Positions 43,601 through 51,247 of a stretch of DNA of 64,000 nucleotides are shown one piece after another. This DNA is from an uncultured Lachnospiraceae bacterium (GTDB lineage: Bacteria > Bacillota > Clostridia > Lachnospirales > Lachnospiraceae), in the NCBI GenBank assembly GCA_910579425.1, contig CAJTVL010000006.1, forward strand, positions 34,604 to 98,603. Reading direction: 5' to 3'. The notes beneath the pieces were generated by a model that saw only the letters and a list, made by a program, of their open reading frames with translations, ran no database searches and was not told the origin of the DNA. The first letter of the stretch is position 1. The number at the start of each line of letters is the position of its first letter. The translations under genes and the position numbers were made by a program.

Positions 43601-44431
43601 GACCGGATTTATATCTGCAAAAATAAAACGGCAAAACCCAAGGTATTTATTCCGGTATTTCCGGGAACAAACTGCGAGTATGATACAGAGAGGGCGTTTG
43701 TGAGGGCCGGAGCAAATGTGACTACCAGGGTATTCAGGAACCGGACGGCAGAGGACATCAGGGACTGCGTAAAAATGTTTGCGGAGGAGATCGGCAAAGC
43801 CCAGATTATCATGTTCCCCGGCGGCTTTTCCGCGGGAGACGAGCCTGACGGCAGCGCCAAGTTCTTTGCGACGGCTTTCCAGAACAGTACCATAAGGGAG
43901 GCTGTAGGTAAGCTTCTGGAGGAAAGAGACGGACTGATCCTGGGGATCTGCAACGGATTCCAGGCGTTGATTAAGCTGGGGCTTGTGCCTTATGGCAGGA
44001 TTGTGGGGCAGGAAGAGGGCTCACCTACGCTCACCTTCAATACAATTAACCGCCATATCTCCAAAATGGTTTATACAAAGGTGGTTTCCAATAAATCACC
44101 CTGGCTGCAGAAGGCGGTTTTGGGCGAAACCTACGCGGTTCCCGCTTCTCACGGGGAAGGAAGGTTTGTGGCGCCAAAGGAGCTGATTGAAGAGCTCTTT
44201 GCAAACGGACAGGTGGCCACCCAGTATGGGGACATAAACGGAAATCTTTCCATGGACGAGGAGTGGAACATTAACGGTTCCTATCAGGCGATCGAGGGAA
44301 TTACCTCCCCCGACGGCAGGGTATTTGGCAAGATGGCTCACGCGGAGCGCCGGGGAGACGGCGTTGCCATAAACATATACGGCGAACAGGATTTGAAGAT
44401 TTTTGAATCCGGTGTGGCATATTTCAGATAA
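40613..44431 (+). CDS. purL: Phosphoribosylformylglycinamidine synthase, single chain
   Basis: A 1272-residue enzyme that makes FGAM from FGAR, ATP and glutamine. It combines the synthase domain (TYWSDHCRHTTF, ETHNHPTEIEPFGGAATCLGG, GGRTGRDGCGGATGSS) with a C-terminal glutaminase (FPGGFSAGDEPDGSAKF, nucleophile C1113 in GICNGFQ, His in SHGEGRF). This is the large fused form seen in proteobacteria and many clostridia rather than the PurLQS form of bacilli. GGAGG is 14 bases before the ATG, which is long. It is about 9 kb from the other purine genes. Confidence 0.97.
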   Translation: MGEVRRVYVEKKIPYAVKARELKEEIGSYLGITKVSGVRVLNRYDVENLSEETFERAVRMVFAEPPVDILYRENLEIGDGTRVFCVEFLPGQFDQRADSAMQCLQFLNEEEEPVVRTATTYLIEGDITDQEFEKIKAYCINPVDSREVGMDKPDTLITAYEEPADVAVLTGFLKMKEAELAALYESLALAMTFQDFLHIRNYFKEEEHREPTMTEIRVLDTYWSDHCRHTTFSTELKNIEFKDGYYKTPLETTYQSYLDTRKEIFAGRDDKFVCLMDLALMAMRKLKKDGKLTDMEESDEINACSVVVPAEVDYGNGPVKEEWLVFFKNETHNHPTEIEPFGGAATCLGGAIRDPLSGRGYVYQAMRVTGAADPTVPVSETLKGKLSQKKLVRGAAGGYSSYGNQIGLATGYVKEIYHPGYVAKRMEIGAVMGAAPRRNVIRENSDPDDVIILLGGRTGRDGCGGATGSSKIHTESSIETCGAEVQKGNAPTERKIQRLFRRSEVSRIIKKCNDFGAGGVSVAIGELADGLLVDLDRVPKKYAGLDGTELAISESQERMAVVISPENVDTFLAYAGEENLEAVPVAVVTKEPRLVLKWRGKEIVNISRAFLDTNGAHQEADVVVEAPEEEENYLKKIALSGAEKALKENDVKGAWLAGLGDLNVCSQKGLVEMFDSSIGAGSVLMPYGGKYQLTETQTMIAKLPVREGETDTVTMMSYGFDPYLSSWSPYHGAIYAVTQSMARIVACGGDFHKLHFTFQEYFRRMTSDPERWSQPFAALLGAYDAQIGYGLASIGGKDSMSGTFNEIDVPPTLVSFAVDVAEGKDMITPELKEEGDMLLQFWFDKDEYDIPVYEHVMRTYGFITSLMRRKVVKAAYALDSTGLMAGISKMAFGNRLGVAFEDGLSSADLFENGLGDIVLEVSSQDGEELLKKNAAEMEGLNFRKAAVVRGDELFTWQNVTVSMEEALQAWKGSLEKVFPTRADKGTEPVETKLYKADRIYICKNKTAKPKVFIPVFPGTNCEYDTERAFVRAGANVTTRVFRNRTAEDIRDCVKMFAEEIGKAQIIMFPGGFSAGDEPDGSAKFFATAFQNSTIREAVGKLLEERDGLILGICNGFQALIKLGLVPYGRIVGQEEGSPTLTFNTINRHISKMVYTKVVSNKSPWLQKAVLGETYAVPASHGEGRFVAPKELIEELFANGQVATQYGDINGNLSMDEEWNINGSYQAIEGITSPDGRVFGKMAHAERRGDGVAINIYGEQDLKIFESGVAYFR

Positions 44432-44472
44432 GGATGCGGCCTGCATTCTATTACAAAGAGTAAGAAGAGGGG

Positions 44473-44508
44473 GAACTCCGGCTTTCGGGCCGGGGGTTCT
44501 TCATTTTT
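44473..44508 (+). terminator. Intrinsic terminator after purL
   Basis: GAAC plus CCGGC (44473-44482) pair with GCCGG plus GTTC (44489-44499) with one bulge, then TTCATTTTT. Confidence 0.7.
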
Positions 44509-44554
44509 AGGATTTTCCATAAAAAGAGGCTTTTATAAATGGAAAGGGACAGAT

Positions 44555-45298
44555 ATGGAAGACTATATACTGATCGCGGAGGATGATAATGATATTAACC
44601 AAATGCTCTCAGAACTCCTGACTTTGAATGGTTACCGGAATATTCAGGCTTTTTCGGGGACAGAGGCCATGCTGCATGTAAAGAACTGTCCGCCTGCGGC
44701 AGTGATCCTGGATTTGATGCTGCCGGGCATGACAGGAGAGGAGGTTTTGTCAAAGATCAAAGAGGAAAGCCCTGGGACGGCAGTGATTGTGGCTTCCGCC
44801 AGGGAAAGCCTGAAAACCCGGATTATGCTTTTAAAAGCAGGAGCCGATGATTATCTGGTCAAGCCCTTTGACACGGAAGAGCTGATCGCCCGTCTGGGGG
44901 CAGTACTTCGGCGCAGCGGGAAAGGTCTGCAGGAACAGCCCGGAACAGACAGGAAGGAGTGGGCCGGGACAGGGAAGAAGCCCCGGGACAGTGAGGGCAG
45001 AAAGAGGATTCATTATAAGGATATCACCATGTATCCCGAGGACTTTTCCGCATTTGTAGGGGAGCAGGAGCTTACGCTCACCAAACGGGAATATCTGATT
45101 CTGGCGCTTCTTATGGAGAATCCGGGGAAGGTTTTTACCAAAAGCAATATTTATGAATCGGTCTGGAATGAGGAGTTTTTGGGGGAGGATAATGCGGTGA
45201 ACGTTCATATCAGCAATATCCGCCAGAAGCTGGCAAAGCTTGGGAACGGGGAAACCTATATCCAGACGGTGTGGGGGATTGGATTTAAGATGAAATAA
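44555..45298 (+). CDS. OmpR-family response regulator
   Basis: A 247-residue regulator. The receiver domain has E9-D10-D11 and the phosphoacceptor D53 in AVILDLMLPGM. A ~25-residue charged linker (residues ~127-150) leads to a winged-helix DNA-binding domain (FVGEQELTLTKREYLILALL, NAVNVHISNIRQKL, VWGIGFKM). The gene is followed by an ABC transporter pair and a histidine kinase, the order of peptide-antibiotic detoxification or immunity clusters. Its probable site is the 11-base repeat before the ABC gene. Confidence 0.93.
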   Translation: MEDYILIAEDDNDINQMLSELLTLNGYRNIQAFSGTEAMLHVKNCPPAAVILDLMLPGMTGEEVLSKIKEESPGTAVIVASARESLKTRIMLLKAGADDYLVKPFDTEELIARLGAVLRRSGKGLQEQPGTDRKEWAGTGKKPRDSEGRKRIHYKDITMYPEDFSAFVGEQELTLTKREYLILALLMENPGKVFTKSNIYESVWNEEFLGEDNAVNVHISNIRQKLAKLGNGETYIQTVWGIGFKMK

Positions 45299-45313
45299 TC
45301 CGTAAAACTTTAT

Positions 45314-45362
45314 ACTTTCTTTAAACTTTCCCTATCCTTTCTAAAGCCCGGACTGCTATACT
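45314..45362 (+). promoter_or_regulatory. Regulated promoter with three 11-bp direct repeats
   Basis: CTTTC occurs at 45315, 45326 and 45337, each 11 bases apart, the spacing bound by OmpR/PhoB-type regulators. TATACT (45357-45362) is a good -10; the -35 position (45334-45339) falls in the third repeat and is non-consensus, as expected for an activated promoter. Confidence 0.55.
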
Positions 45363-45414
45363 CTATTTATAAGGAAGACACAAAGAAATAAAGATAAGGA
45401 GAGGTTTTGTTCCT

Positions 45415-46347
45415 ATGGAATACGTATTGCAGACAGACGCTCTTACCAAGAGATACAGGCAGGCCAATGTAGTGGATGAAGTGAGTATGCACGTGAAAAA
45501 GGGCAGCATTTACGGCTTTATCGGAAAAAACGGAGCCGGGAAGACCACTTTTATGCGCATGGTTGCCGGATTGGCGGCTCCAACCGCAGGCGGGATGACG
45601 CTTTTCGGGTCGGGAGAGCTTGAACGTGCCAGAAGGCGCATCGGAACATTGATTGAGGAGCCGGGAGCTTACGGAGGGATGACGGCACGGGAAAATCTTG
45701 AGGTTCTAAGAAGGAGTTTTGGTATTACAGAGAAAAAGCGGGTGGAGGAAATGCTGGCGCTTACCGGACTTTTGGATTCCGGCAGAAAGAAAGTAAAAAA
45801 TTTTTCCATGGGAATGCGGCAGAGGCTGGGAATAGCCATTGCCCTGATGAGAAATCCTGATTTTCTGATTTTGGACGAACCCATGAACGGACTGGATCCT
45901 GCGGGAATCCGTGAGATGCGGGAGCTTATATTAAAGCTGAATCGGGAAAAGCAGATCACGGTTTTAATTTCAAGCCATATACTGGACGAGCTTTCCAGGA
46001 TCGCAACGCATTATGGGATTATCCGTGGCGGACGGCTGATTGAGGAGCTTGGCGCCACAGATTTGGAGAAGCGCTGTCACAGATGCTTAAAGCTTGTGGT
46101 GGAGCATCCGGAGAAGGCGGCAGCAGCTTTGGAGGAGCTTTCCATTCAAAATTATGACGTACCCGAGCCGGGAGTCTTTCGGGTGTTTGAGAGATTGGAG
46201 GACACTGCGGGGATCAATGAAGCTTTGGTAAGGAAAGGTGTATCCCTGAAGGAAAGCTATCTTGCAGGGCAGGATCTGGAAGGATATTTCATGGAACTTG
46301 TAGGAAAAACAACGGATGTCAGGCTCCGCCAGACATCCTTATGTTAA
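45415..46347 (+). CDS. ABC transporter ATP-binding protein (BcrA-like)
   Basis: A 310-residue ATPase. Walker A GKNGAGKTT, Q-loop region IGTLIEEPGAYGGMTARENL, signature FSMGMRQRL, Walker B FLILDEPMNGLD and H-loop SSHILDEL are intact. The IEEP box after the Q-loop and the long C-terminal extension (~90 residues) are typical of bacitracin/lantibiotic immunity ATPases. AAGGAGAGG is 11 bases before the ATG. It pairs with the membrane protein encoded next. The exported or sensed compound is unknown. Confidence 0.93.
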   Translation: MEYVLQTDALTKRYRQANVVDEVSMHVKKGSIYGFIGKNGAGKTTFMRMVAGLAAPTAGGMTLFGSGELERARRRIGTLIEEPGAYGGMTARENLEVLRRSFGITEKKRVEEMLALTGLLDSGRKKVKNFSMGMRQRLGIAIALMRNPDFLILDEPMNGLDPAGIREMRELILKLNREKQITVLISSHILDELSRIATHYGIIRGGRLIEELGATDLEKRCHRCLKLVVEHPEKAAAALEELSIQNYDVPEPGVFRVFERLEDTAGINEALVRKGVSLKESYLAGQDLEGYFMELVGKTTDVRLRQTSLC

Positions 46348-46376
46348 TAAAAATCGGGAAGAGGAGTTTGGGGAAA

Positions 46377-47126
46377 ATGATCAATTTACTGAGTGCGGAG
46401 TGGTATAAGCTGGTGAGGAGCAAAAGCTTTTCTATTTGTATTGCCGTGGTGGTCTGTGCGGTGGCTTTGATGTACGGGGTGCTGAGCCTTATGGTGGAGG
46501 CCCGGGAGGAGTTCAGTATGATGGAACTGACCTGCCAGATCTTTTCCGGGGACTTAATGCCCTGTGTGCTGGCCATATTCGTCAGTATTTTTGTGACAGG
46601 GGAATATGAAAGCGGCATGATGAAAAATGTAGTCGGAAAGGGGAGGGAGCGCCGGAAGATTTTCCTCTCCAAGCTGATCGTAACAGAGCTGGCGGTGATT
46701 CCCCTTATTCTGGCTGGAATAGGGGCAGGGCTTTTGGGCGGCTTATGGTTTAAGGGGAGCGGCGCTTTTACCGTGGACTTCTGGAAAAATTTTAGGGTTT
46801 ATGTGGGGCTTCAGCTTCTGATGGAAATTGCACTTGCGGGAGTGTTTGTACTCTCCAGCGATCTTTGCAGGAATTATGCCGCAGGAATCTCCTTAGGGAT
46901 TGGAATCTCGGCCTTTCCCATGCTGATTATGGAGGGAGCGGATCTGTGGCTGAAAAAGAGAGAGGTTTCCATTTCCGGTTTTTGGCTGGTGAACAGGAGC
47001 GTACACTGTCCTTATGAGGGGTTTACCGCCGGTTATGTCCTGGAGACGCTCCTGGTTGCTCTTTTCTGGCTGGTGCTTTCTGCAGGGCTGGGAATCTGGC
47101 ATTTTTCCAGAGCGGACATTAAATAA
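46377..47126 (+). CDS. ABC transporter permease (ABC-2/immunity type)
   Basis: A 249-residue protein with about six membrane segments. The start MINLLSAEWYKLVRSKSF is typical of ABC-2 type permeases that work with BcrA-like ATPases. I chose the ATG at 46377, which follows GAGGAG; an upstream ATG at 46341 overlaps the ATPase stop. Next gene is the histidine kinase. Confidence 0.88.
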   Translation: MINLLSAEWYKLVRSKSFSICIAVVVCAVALMYGVLSLMVEAREEFSMMELTCQIFSGDLMPCVLAIFVSIFVTGEYESGMMKNVVGKGRERRKIFLSKLIVTELAVIPLILAGIGAGLLGGLWFKGSGAFTVDFWKNFRVYVGLQLLMEIALAGVFVLSSDLCRNYAAGISLGIGISAFPMLIMEGADLWLKKREVSISGFWLVNRSVHCPYEGFTAGYVLETLLVALFWLVLSAGLGIWHFSRADIK

Positions 47127-47179
47127 GAAAAGAGTCCGCTGTGCAGGGCATACGGACCACGAAAGGATAGGGCGTTGAT

Positions 47180-48136
47180 ATGGAAGGATTGCTTGTGGGC
47201 AGCGTGATATTACTGATCATTGGGGCGGGCATTTTGTCCGCCCGTCTGTTCTGTTATCGAAAGCAGGTTAACCATATGCTTTCGGAGCTTCGGATCTTAG
47301 AGCAGGAGGAGACGAACCTTCTTTTAACCTCAGCGGTAAAAATCGGAAAGACTCAGGAGCTCATTTCTTCCGTAAACCGTATTCTGGAGAAGAGCAGGAG
47401 TTCCACGGAGAAGACCGCAAGGGAAAACAGAAGCTACCGGGAGAGCATTACAAGCATCTCCCATGATATTCGGACTCCTCTTACATCGGCCAGAGGGTAT
47501 ATGCAGATGCTGCAGAATGAAAATGTGACAGGGGAAAAGAGGTGCGCCTATGCCCATATTGTGGAACGGCGTCTGGACGATCTCACAGGACTGCTGGATC
47601 AGCTCTTTTTATATGCACGCATGGAAGCCGGGGAGGAGAGCTTTGTCATGGAGGAGGTGAACGCAGGCAATCTGTTTGCGGAAACACTGTCCCTGTTTTA
47701 TGAGGATTTTTCCGAAAGGGCCTGCGAACCGGAGATTTTCGTGGAACCGGAGCCCTGTTATATCCGGGCGGACAGAGCGGCTCTTGAAAGAATATTTGAA
47801 AATCTCATCAAAAATGCCCTGGTTCATGGAACCGGGGCGTATCGGATGGCTCTGAAAACGCAGAAGGAAGACGGACGGGAAAAGGTGGTCGTCCGCATTG
47901 CCAATGCCACGGACAGCATCGAAGCGGCGGATATTCCCCGGATCTTCGACCGCTTCTATACCAGCGACACCTCAAGGAGCCGGAAGAGAACCGGCCTGGG
48001 CCTTGCCATTGTGAAAGAACTTACGGAGTGCATGGGGGGAACGGTAAGGGCAGGGCTTGAGAAAGAGCGGTTCTTTGTGGAGGCGGAATTTCCCGGTATG
48101 GGAAAGGAGGCACGAAAGGCGGCCGAACGATCCTAA
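47180..48136 (+). CDS. Sensor histidine kinase, single membrane span
   Basis: A 318-residue kinase. One N-terminal membrane segment (~4-24), almost no outside loop, a coiled linker, H-box with H95 in SISHDIRTPL, N-box NLIKNALVHG and G-box RTGLGLAIVKEL. The near absence of an outer domain fits kinases that sense through their transporter, as in Bce-type systems, although those have two spans. The likely partner is the OmpR-type regulator at 44555. It overlaps the convergent VanS-like gene by 4 bases. Confidence 0.9.
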   Translation: MEGLLVGSVILLIIGAGILSARLFCYRKQVNHMLSELRILEQEETNLLLTSAVKIGKTQELISSVNRILEKSRSSTEKTARENRSYRESITSISHDIRTPLTSARGYMQMLQNENVTGEKRCAYAHIVERRLDDLTGLLDQLFLYARMEAGEESFVMEEVNAGNLFAETLSLFYEDFSERACEPEIFVEPEPCYIRADRAALERIFENLIKNALVHGTGAYRMALKTQKEDGREKVVVRIANATDSIEAADIPRIFDRFYTSDTSRSRKRTGLGLAIVKELTECMGGTVRAGLEKERFFVEAEFPGMGKEARKAAERS

Positions 48137-49290
48137 TAGGAGGGCAGGGACACGCTGAAGGTAGTCATTTCATTTTCACTGGACGCGCTGATGGAGCCTC
48201 CGTGGAGAGTTACAATTTCCTTTGCAATGGCAAGCCCTAAGCCTGCGCCGCCGGTATTGGTGCTTCTTGCCTCATCCAGGCGGAAAAATTTCTCAAAAAT
48301 GGCGTCCAGCTTTTCGGCAGGGACGGTTTTTCCCTGATTGATAAAACAGATAAAAATATCCTGCTCCCGCTTTCCGGCGTAAACCTTGATGGGAGTATTA
48401 GGATAGCTGTAGGAGATGGCGTTTTTCAGAATATTGTTAAAGACCCGGGCAAGCTTCATGGAATCCCCATAGACGGTTAAGTTTTCTTCTGCCTGAAGCT
48501 CCACCGTATTGCCGTGGGCGGAGAGCAGGGGATAGAATTCATCCGTAAGCTGCATCAGCAGAAAAGAGAGATCAATGGTTTCTTTTTCCAGGATGATTTG
48601 CTGCAGGTTGTATTTGGTAATCTCAAAAAATTCATTGATCAGCTTTTCCAGGCGAAGGGACTTTTCCAGGGTAACGTGAATATATTTTTTGCGCTGCTGC
48701 GTGGGCATGTCCGAAGCCTCCTCCAGCAGATCCAGGTAGCCGATTACGGAGGTGAGCGGGGTTTTCAGATCGTGGGCCAGGTAGGTGATCAGATCGTTTT
48801 TGCGGTCTGTCTCCGTCCGCATGGCCTGCTCGTGACGCTGCATGGTGGACTTGATCTGAACTACCTGGGTGGCCACCTCCGCGTAAGCGGCGGGAAAAAC
48901 CTCATCGGGCTCCACATCATGGTGCATATAGGTGTGGAGCATACGGCCGGTGGCAGAGATGGATTTGCGCACTCTTGCCTTGGCATGGAAATGAGCCGCC
49001 AGATAGACTGTGAATACGAAAACCGTCAGCGCGGCAAAAAAGAGTACAAGAAACAATCCCTTCAGCTTTGGCCAGTCGGGACGGTAGGCGTAGCCTAAAT
49101 GCTTGGTGGAAGGGTCATATGCAGGCTCGGAGTAAAAATAGTTGTGTGCAAACCATTCCAGTACGGAGCCGTTAAAGACCACGTCCGCCAGGTAATAAAT
49201 GCCGATTCCGATCCCAAGCGCCAGGCAAAGGAAGATAACCAGAAATATGATAAATTTTACTCTGTCCTTAAGCTTCAATTTTGTATCCAC
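48133..49290 (-). CDS. VanS-like sensor histidine kinase
   Basis: About 385 residues. Two membrane segments (~8-30 and ~73-95) surround a short outer loop; then H-box LAHDLKTPLTSVIGYL, N-box NNILKNAISYSYPN and G-box GGAGLGLAIAKEI. The start is uncertain: the frame opens at a TTG at 49326 without ribosome site; I prefer the GTG at 49290, and a TTG at 49278 is also possible. Any of these overlaps the end of the regulator gene, so translation is coupled. No vancomycin-resistance enzymes are nearby, so the trigger is unknown. Confidence 0.88.
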   Translation of the reverse strand: MDTKLKLKDRVKFIIFLVIFLCLALGIGIGIYYLADVVFNGSVLEWFAHNYFYSEPAYDPSTKHLGYAYRPDWPKLKGLFLVLFFAALTVFVFTVYLAAHFHAKARVRKSISATGRMLHTYMHHDVEPDEVFPAAYAEVATQVVQIKSTMQRHEQAMRTETDRKNDLITYLAHDLKTPLTSVIGYLDLLEEASDMPTQQRKKYIHVTLEKSLRLEKLINEFFEITKYNLQQIILEKETIDLSFLLMQLTDEFYPLLSAHGNTVELQAEENLTVYGDSMKLARVFNNILKNAISYSYPNTPIKVYAGKREQDIFICFINQGKTVPAEKLDAIFEKFFRLDEARSTNTGGAGLGLAIAKEIVTLHGGSISASSENEMTTFSVSLPSY

Positions 49291-49966
49291 ACCCCCAGAC
49301 GGTTTTGATATATTTGGGGTCTTCAAAGGAATCGTTCATTTTTTCCCTCAAATGTCTGATATGTACGGTGATGGTGTTGTTGCTTTTACTGAAATACTCC
49401 TCGCCCCAGACGGCATGGAAAAGCTCCTCCGCATTGATGACGCGGCCCTTTTGCTGACAGAGCACATAAAGGATGGTAAATTCCGTGGGAGTCAGGGACA
49501 GAGGTTTTTCATCCAGAGTACACTCGTGGGTGAGGCTGTTGAGCATGAGACCGCCGTGGGTGATGATGTGGGAATCCTCCATCGGGGCGGCAGAGTTATA
49601 TTTCTTGTAACGGCGCAGTTGAGCCTTTACTCTCGCAATCAGCTCCAAAGGGCGGAAAGGTTTGGTCATGTAATCGTCTGCCCCCAGGGTCAGCCCGGTG
49701 ATCTTGTCCACCTCTTCCTCCTTGGCGGTCAGCATAATAATAGGGTAATTGTGGTTTTCGCGTATTTTCTGACAGAGGGCAAAGCCGTCCATATTGGGCA
49801 TCATCACATCAAGGATGGCAAGGTCAAGTTCCTGGGTCTCAATGAGCTCGCTTGCTTTCAGGGAATCATAAATGGGATAGACCGTATAATTTTCGTTTTG
49901 CAGATAAAGGGTAATTAAATCAGTGATTTCTTTTTCGTCGTCCACTACCAGTATTTTCTCACTCAT
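49268..49966 (-). CDS. VanR-like response regulator
   Basis: A 232-residue OmpR-class regulator: receiver with D9-D10 and phosphoacceptor D53 in LAILDVMMPNMDG, then a winged helix (LTPTEFTILYVLCQQKGRVINAEELFHAVW, VHIRHLREK, VWGCGYKIEA). The ATG at 49966 gives the typical start MSEKILVVDDE; longer frames to 49999 are less family-like. First gene of a two-gene reverse-strand operon. Confidence 0.93.
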   Translation of the reverse strand: MSEKILVVDDEKEITDLITLYLQNENYTVYPIYDSLKASELIETQELDLAILDVMMPNMDGFALCQKIRENHNYPIIMLTAKEEEVDKITGLTLGADDYMTKPFRPLELIARVKAQLRRYKKYNSAAPMEDSHIITHGGLMLNSLTHECTLDEKPLSLTPTEFTILYVLCQQKGRVINAEELFHAVWGEEYFSKSNNTITVHIRHLREKMNDSFEDPKYIKTVWGCGYKIEA

Positions 49967-50039
49967 AAAAGTATCCATACCTTTCTCATTCATTGGCACA
50001 ATATGTCATGCAAAAGCACAAACATATTTCTAAAAGTTT

Positions 50040-50079
50040 ATTATAACAGAAAATTTGGGTTTGTGTCTGAAAACAGACA
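50040..50079 (-). promoter_or_regulatory. VanRS-like operon promoter with palindrome at the -35
   Basis: Reverse-strand TATAAT (50040-50045). The -35 position (near 50063-50068) is occupied by a perfect inverted repeat TGTCTG-AAAA-CAGACA (50064-50079) instead of a consensus box, suggesting a regulator site. Confidence 0.5.
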
Positions 50080-50088
50080 AATAATTTA

Positions 50089-50118
50089 TTACAATTTTTA
50101 TACGGATTGCGTTATAAT
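50089..50118 (+). promoter_or_regulatory. Promoter for the 124-residue protein
   Basis: TTACAA (50089-50094), 18-base spacer, TATAAT (50113-50118), divergent from the VanRS-like promoter. Confidence 0.6.
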
Positions 50119-50157
50119 ATTTTATGGAAAATAATGAAAAAACGGGAGGGATAAAAT

Positions 50158-50532
50158 TTGGAGGAAAAACAGGCGGTTTGTTTCATAAAAGAACTGTGCA
50201 GGTACGCCGGAGAGGACGATGCCTTTGCCCGGCGGTTTTGGGATAAGCTTTCGGCGGATGAGGAAATTTACAGGGAATTTCTCTACTATATCGCTAACGG
50301 GAATTTCGCCTGTCAGGCGAAGGTAGAGGGATATACCGTAGTGGACGTGATGGTGTGGCAGATGGACCACTTTAAGGCAAGGCTTGACAGGGATAACAGC
50401 GGTACCAGGCAAAACGGGGACAGAATGCTTCTGCTTGCCTTTGACACCCTGCTTGACATGCGCCGAAATCCCCGGGAGTATATCGCAAAAATGCAGGGAG
50501 AAACCGGCACGGATTATCCGGATAAATATTAA
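50158..50532 (+). CDS. Hypothetical protein, TTG start
   Basis: A 124-residue soluble protein (EEKQAVCFIKELCRYAGEDD... to GTDYPDKY), mostly helical. The start is TTG at 50158, 6 bases after GGGAGGG; no ATG exists in the first third. A promoter lies just upstream. The stop overlaps the end of the convergent DUF6320 gene by 4 bases (50529-50532). I do not recognise the family; similar small proteins occur in Lachnospiraceae without assigned role. Confidence 0.75.
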   Translation: MEEKQAVCFIKELCRYAGEDDAFARRFWDKLSADEEIYREFLYYIANGNFACQAKVEGYTVVDVMVWQMDHFKARLDRDNSGTRQNGDRMLLLAFDTLLDMRRNPREYIAKMQGETGTDYPDKY

Positions 50533-51233
50533 AAGTGCAGCCTTCTTCTCACGGCGTCCCGCAGCCTTCTGCGTGAGAGCACGGTAAGGAGCAGCACCAC
50601 AATCACCGTGCAGACGGTGAGCACGATCGCGGACCATACAAGCCGGATGGGCTGCTCATAATAGTGCCGGATCAGAAGCTCGATTCCCACGCAAAAAAAA
50701 GCGGTTTCCGCAAAGAAGTACACCGCCATGGTGATGTGGGAAAAGGAGAAGGAGCGAAGCAGCAGGGTGAAGATTTCCACCAGAATGGTGGCCAGAGCTA
50801 CGATCGGGAGGGCAAGGCCCAGAAACCAGTCGCTGCCGGCCGTGTTAAAGGTGATCATATACAGATAAAAACCCACTGCGATCCCGTCAAACAGAAGGGA
50901 GATATAGATGGGCAGCTTGGTGTAGATCACCACGGGAAGGGCAAGCACAAACAAAATCAGACAGGCCCCTACGATAAATAAGGACCAGGGGCTCCCTGAA
51001 AAAACCAGAAGATTTAAGGCGGCGCAGCTTAAGGAGGTGGCTCCTAAGACGATGCAGATCAGAATAGAAAGATCGGTTTTTCTGACCACATCCACCTGTC
51101 CCCGTTTTTTGGGGTAAGGGGACGTCTTTTTCTGGTCGTAGAGCTCTTTGGGATTGATAACAGGCGTATTGCACAGCGGACATTCCGTTAAGGACGACTC
51201 CAGCTCCACACCGCAGTTGACACAGTAGGACAT
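50529..51233 (-). CDS. Zinc-ribbon membrane protein (DUF6320-like)
   Basis: A 234-residue protein. The N-terminus is a zinc ribbon (CVNCGVELESSLTECPLCNTPV), followed by ~6 membrane segments and a basic C-terminus. This is the DUF6320 layout. AAAGGAG precedes the ATG. It is 14 bases after the acyltransferase gene and in the same direction, so the two are an operon. Role unknown; the pairing suggests a function at the membrane linked to the acyltransferase. Confidence 0.8.
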   Translation of the reverse strand: MSYCVNCGVELESSLTECPLCNTPVINPKELYDQKKTSPYPKKRGQVDVVRKTDLSILICIVLGATSLSCAALNLLVFSGSPWSLFIVGACLILFVLALPVVIYTKLPIYISLLFDGIAVGFYLYMITFNTAGSDWFLGLALPIVALATILVEIFTLLLRSFSFSHITMAVYFFAETAFFCVGIELLIRHYYEQPIRLVWSAIVLTVCTVIVVLLLTVLSRRRLRDAVRRRLHF

Positions 51234-51247
51234 ATTGAAACTCCTTT

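Noticed and set aside
48133..49999. Vancomycin resistance locus
   Set aside because: The kinase and regulator resemble VanS/VanR, but no vanH, vanA-type ligase, vanX or vanT gene is present.
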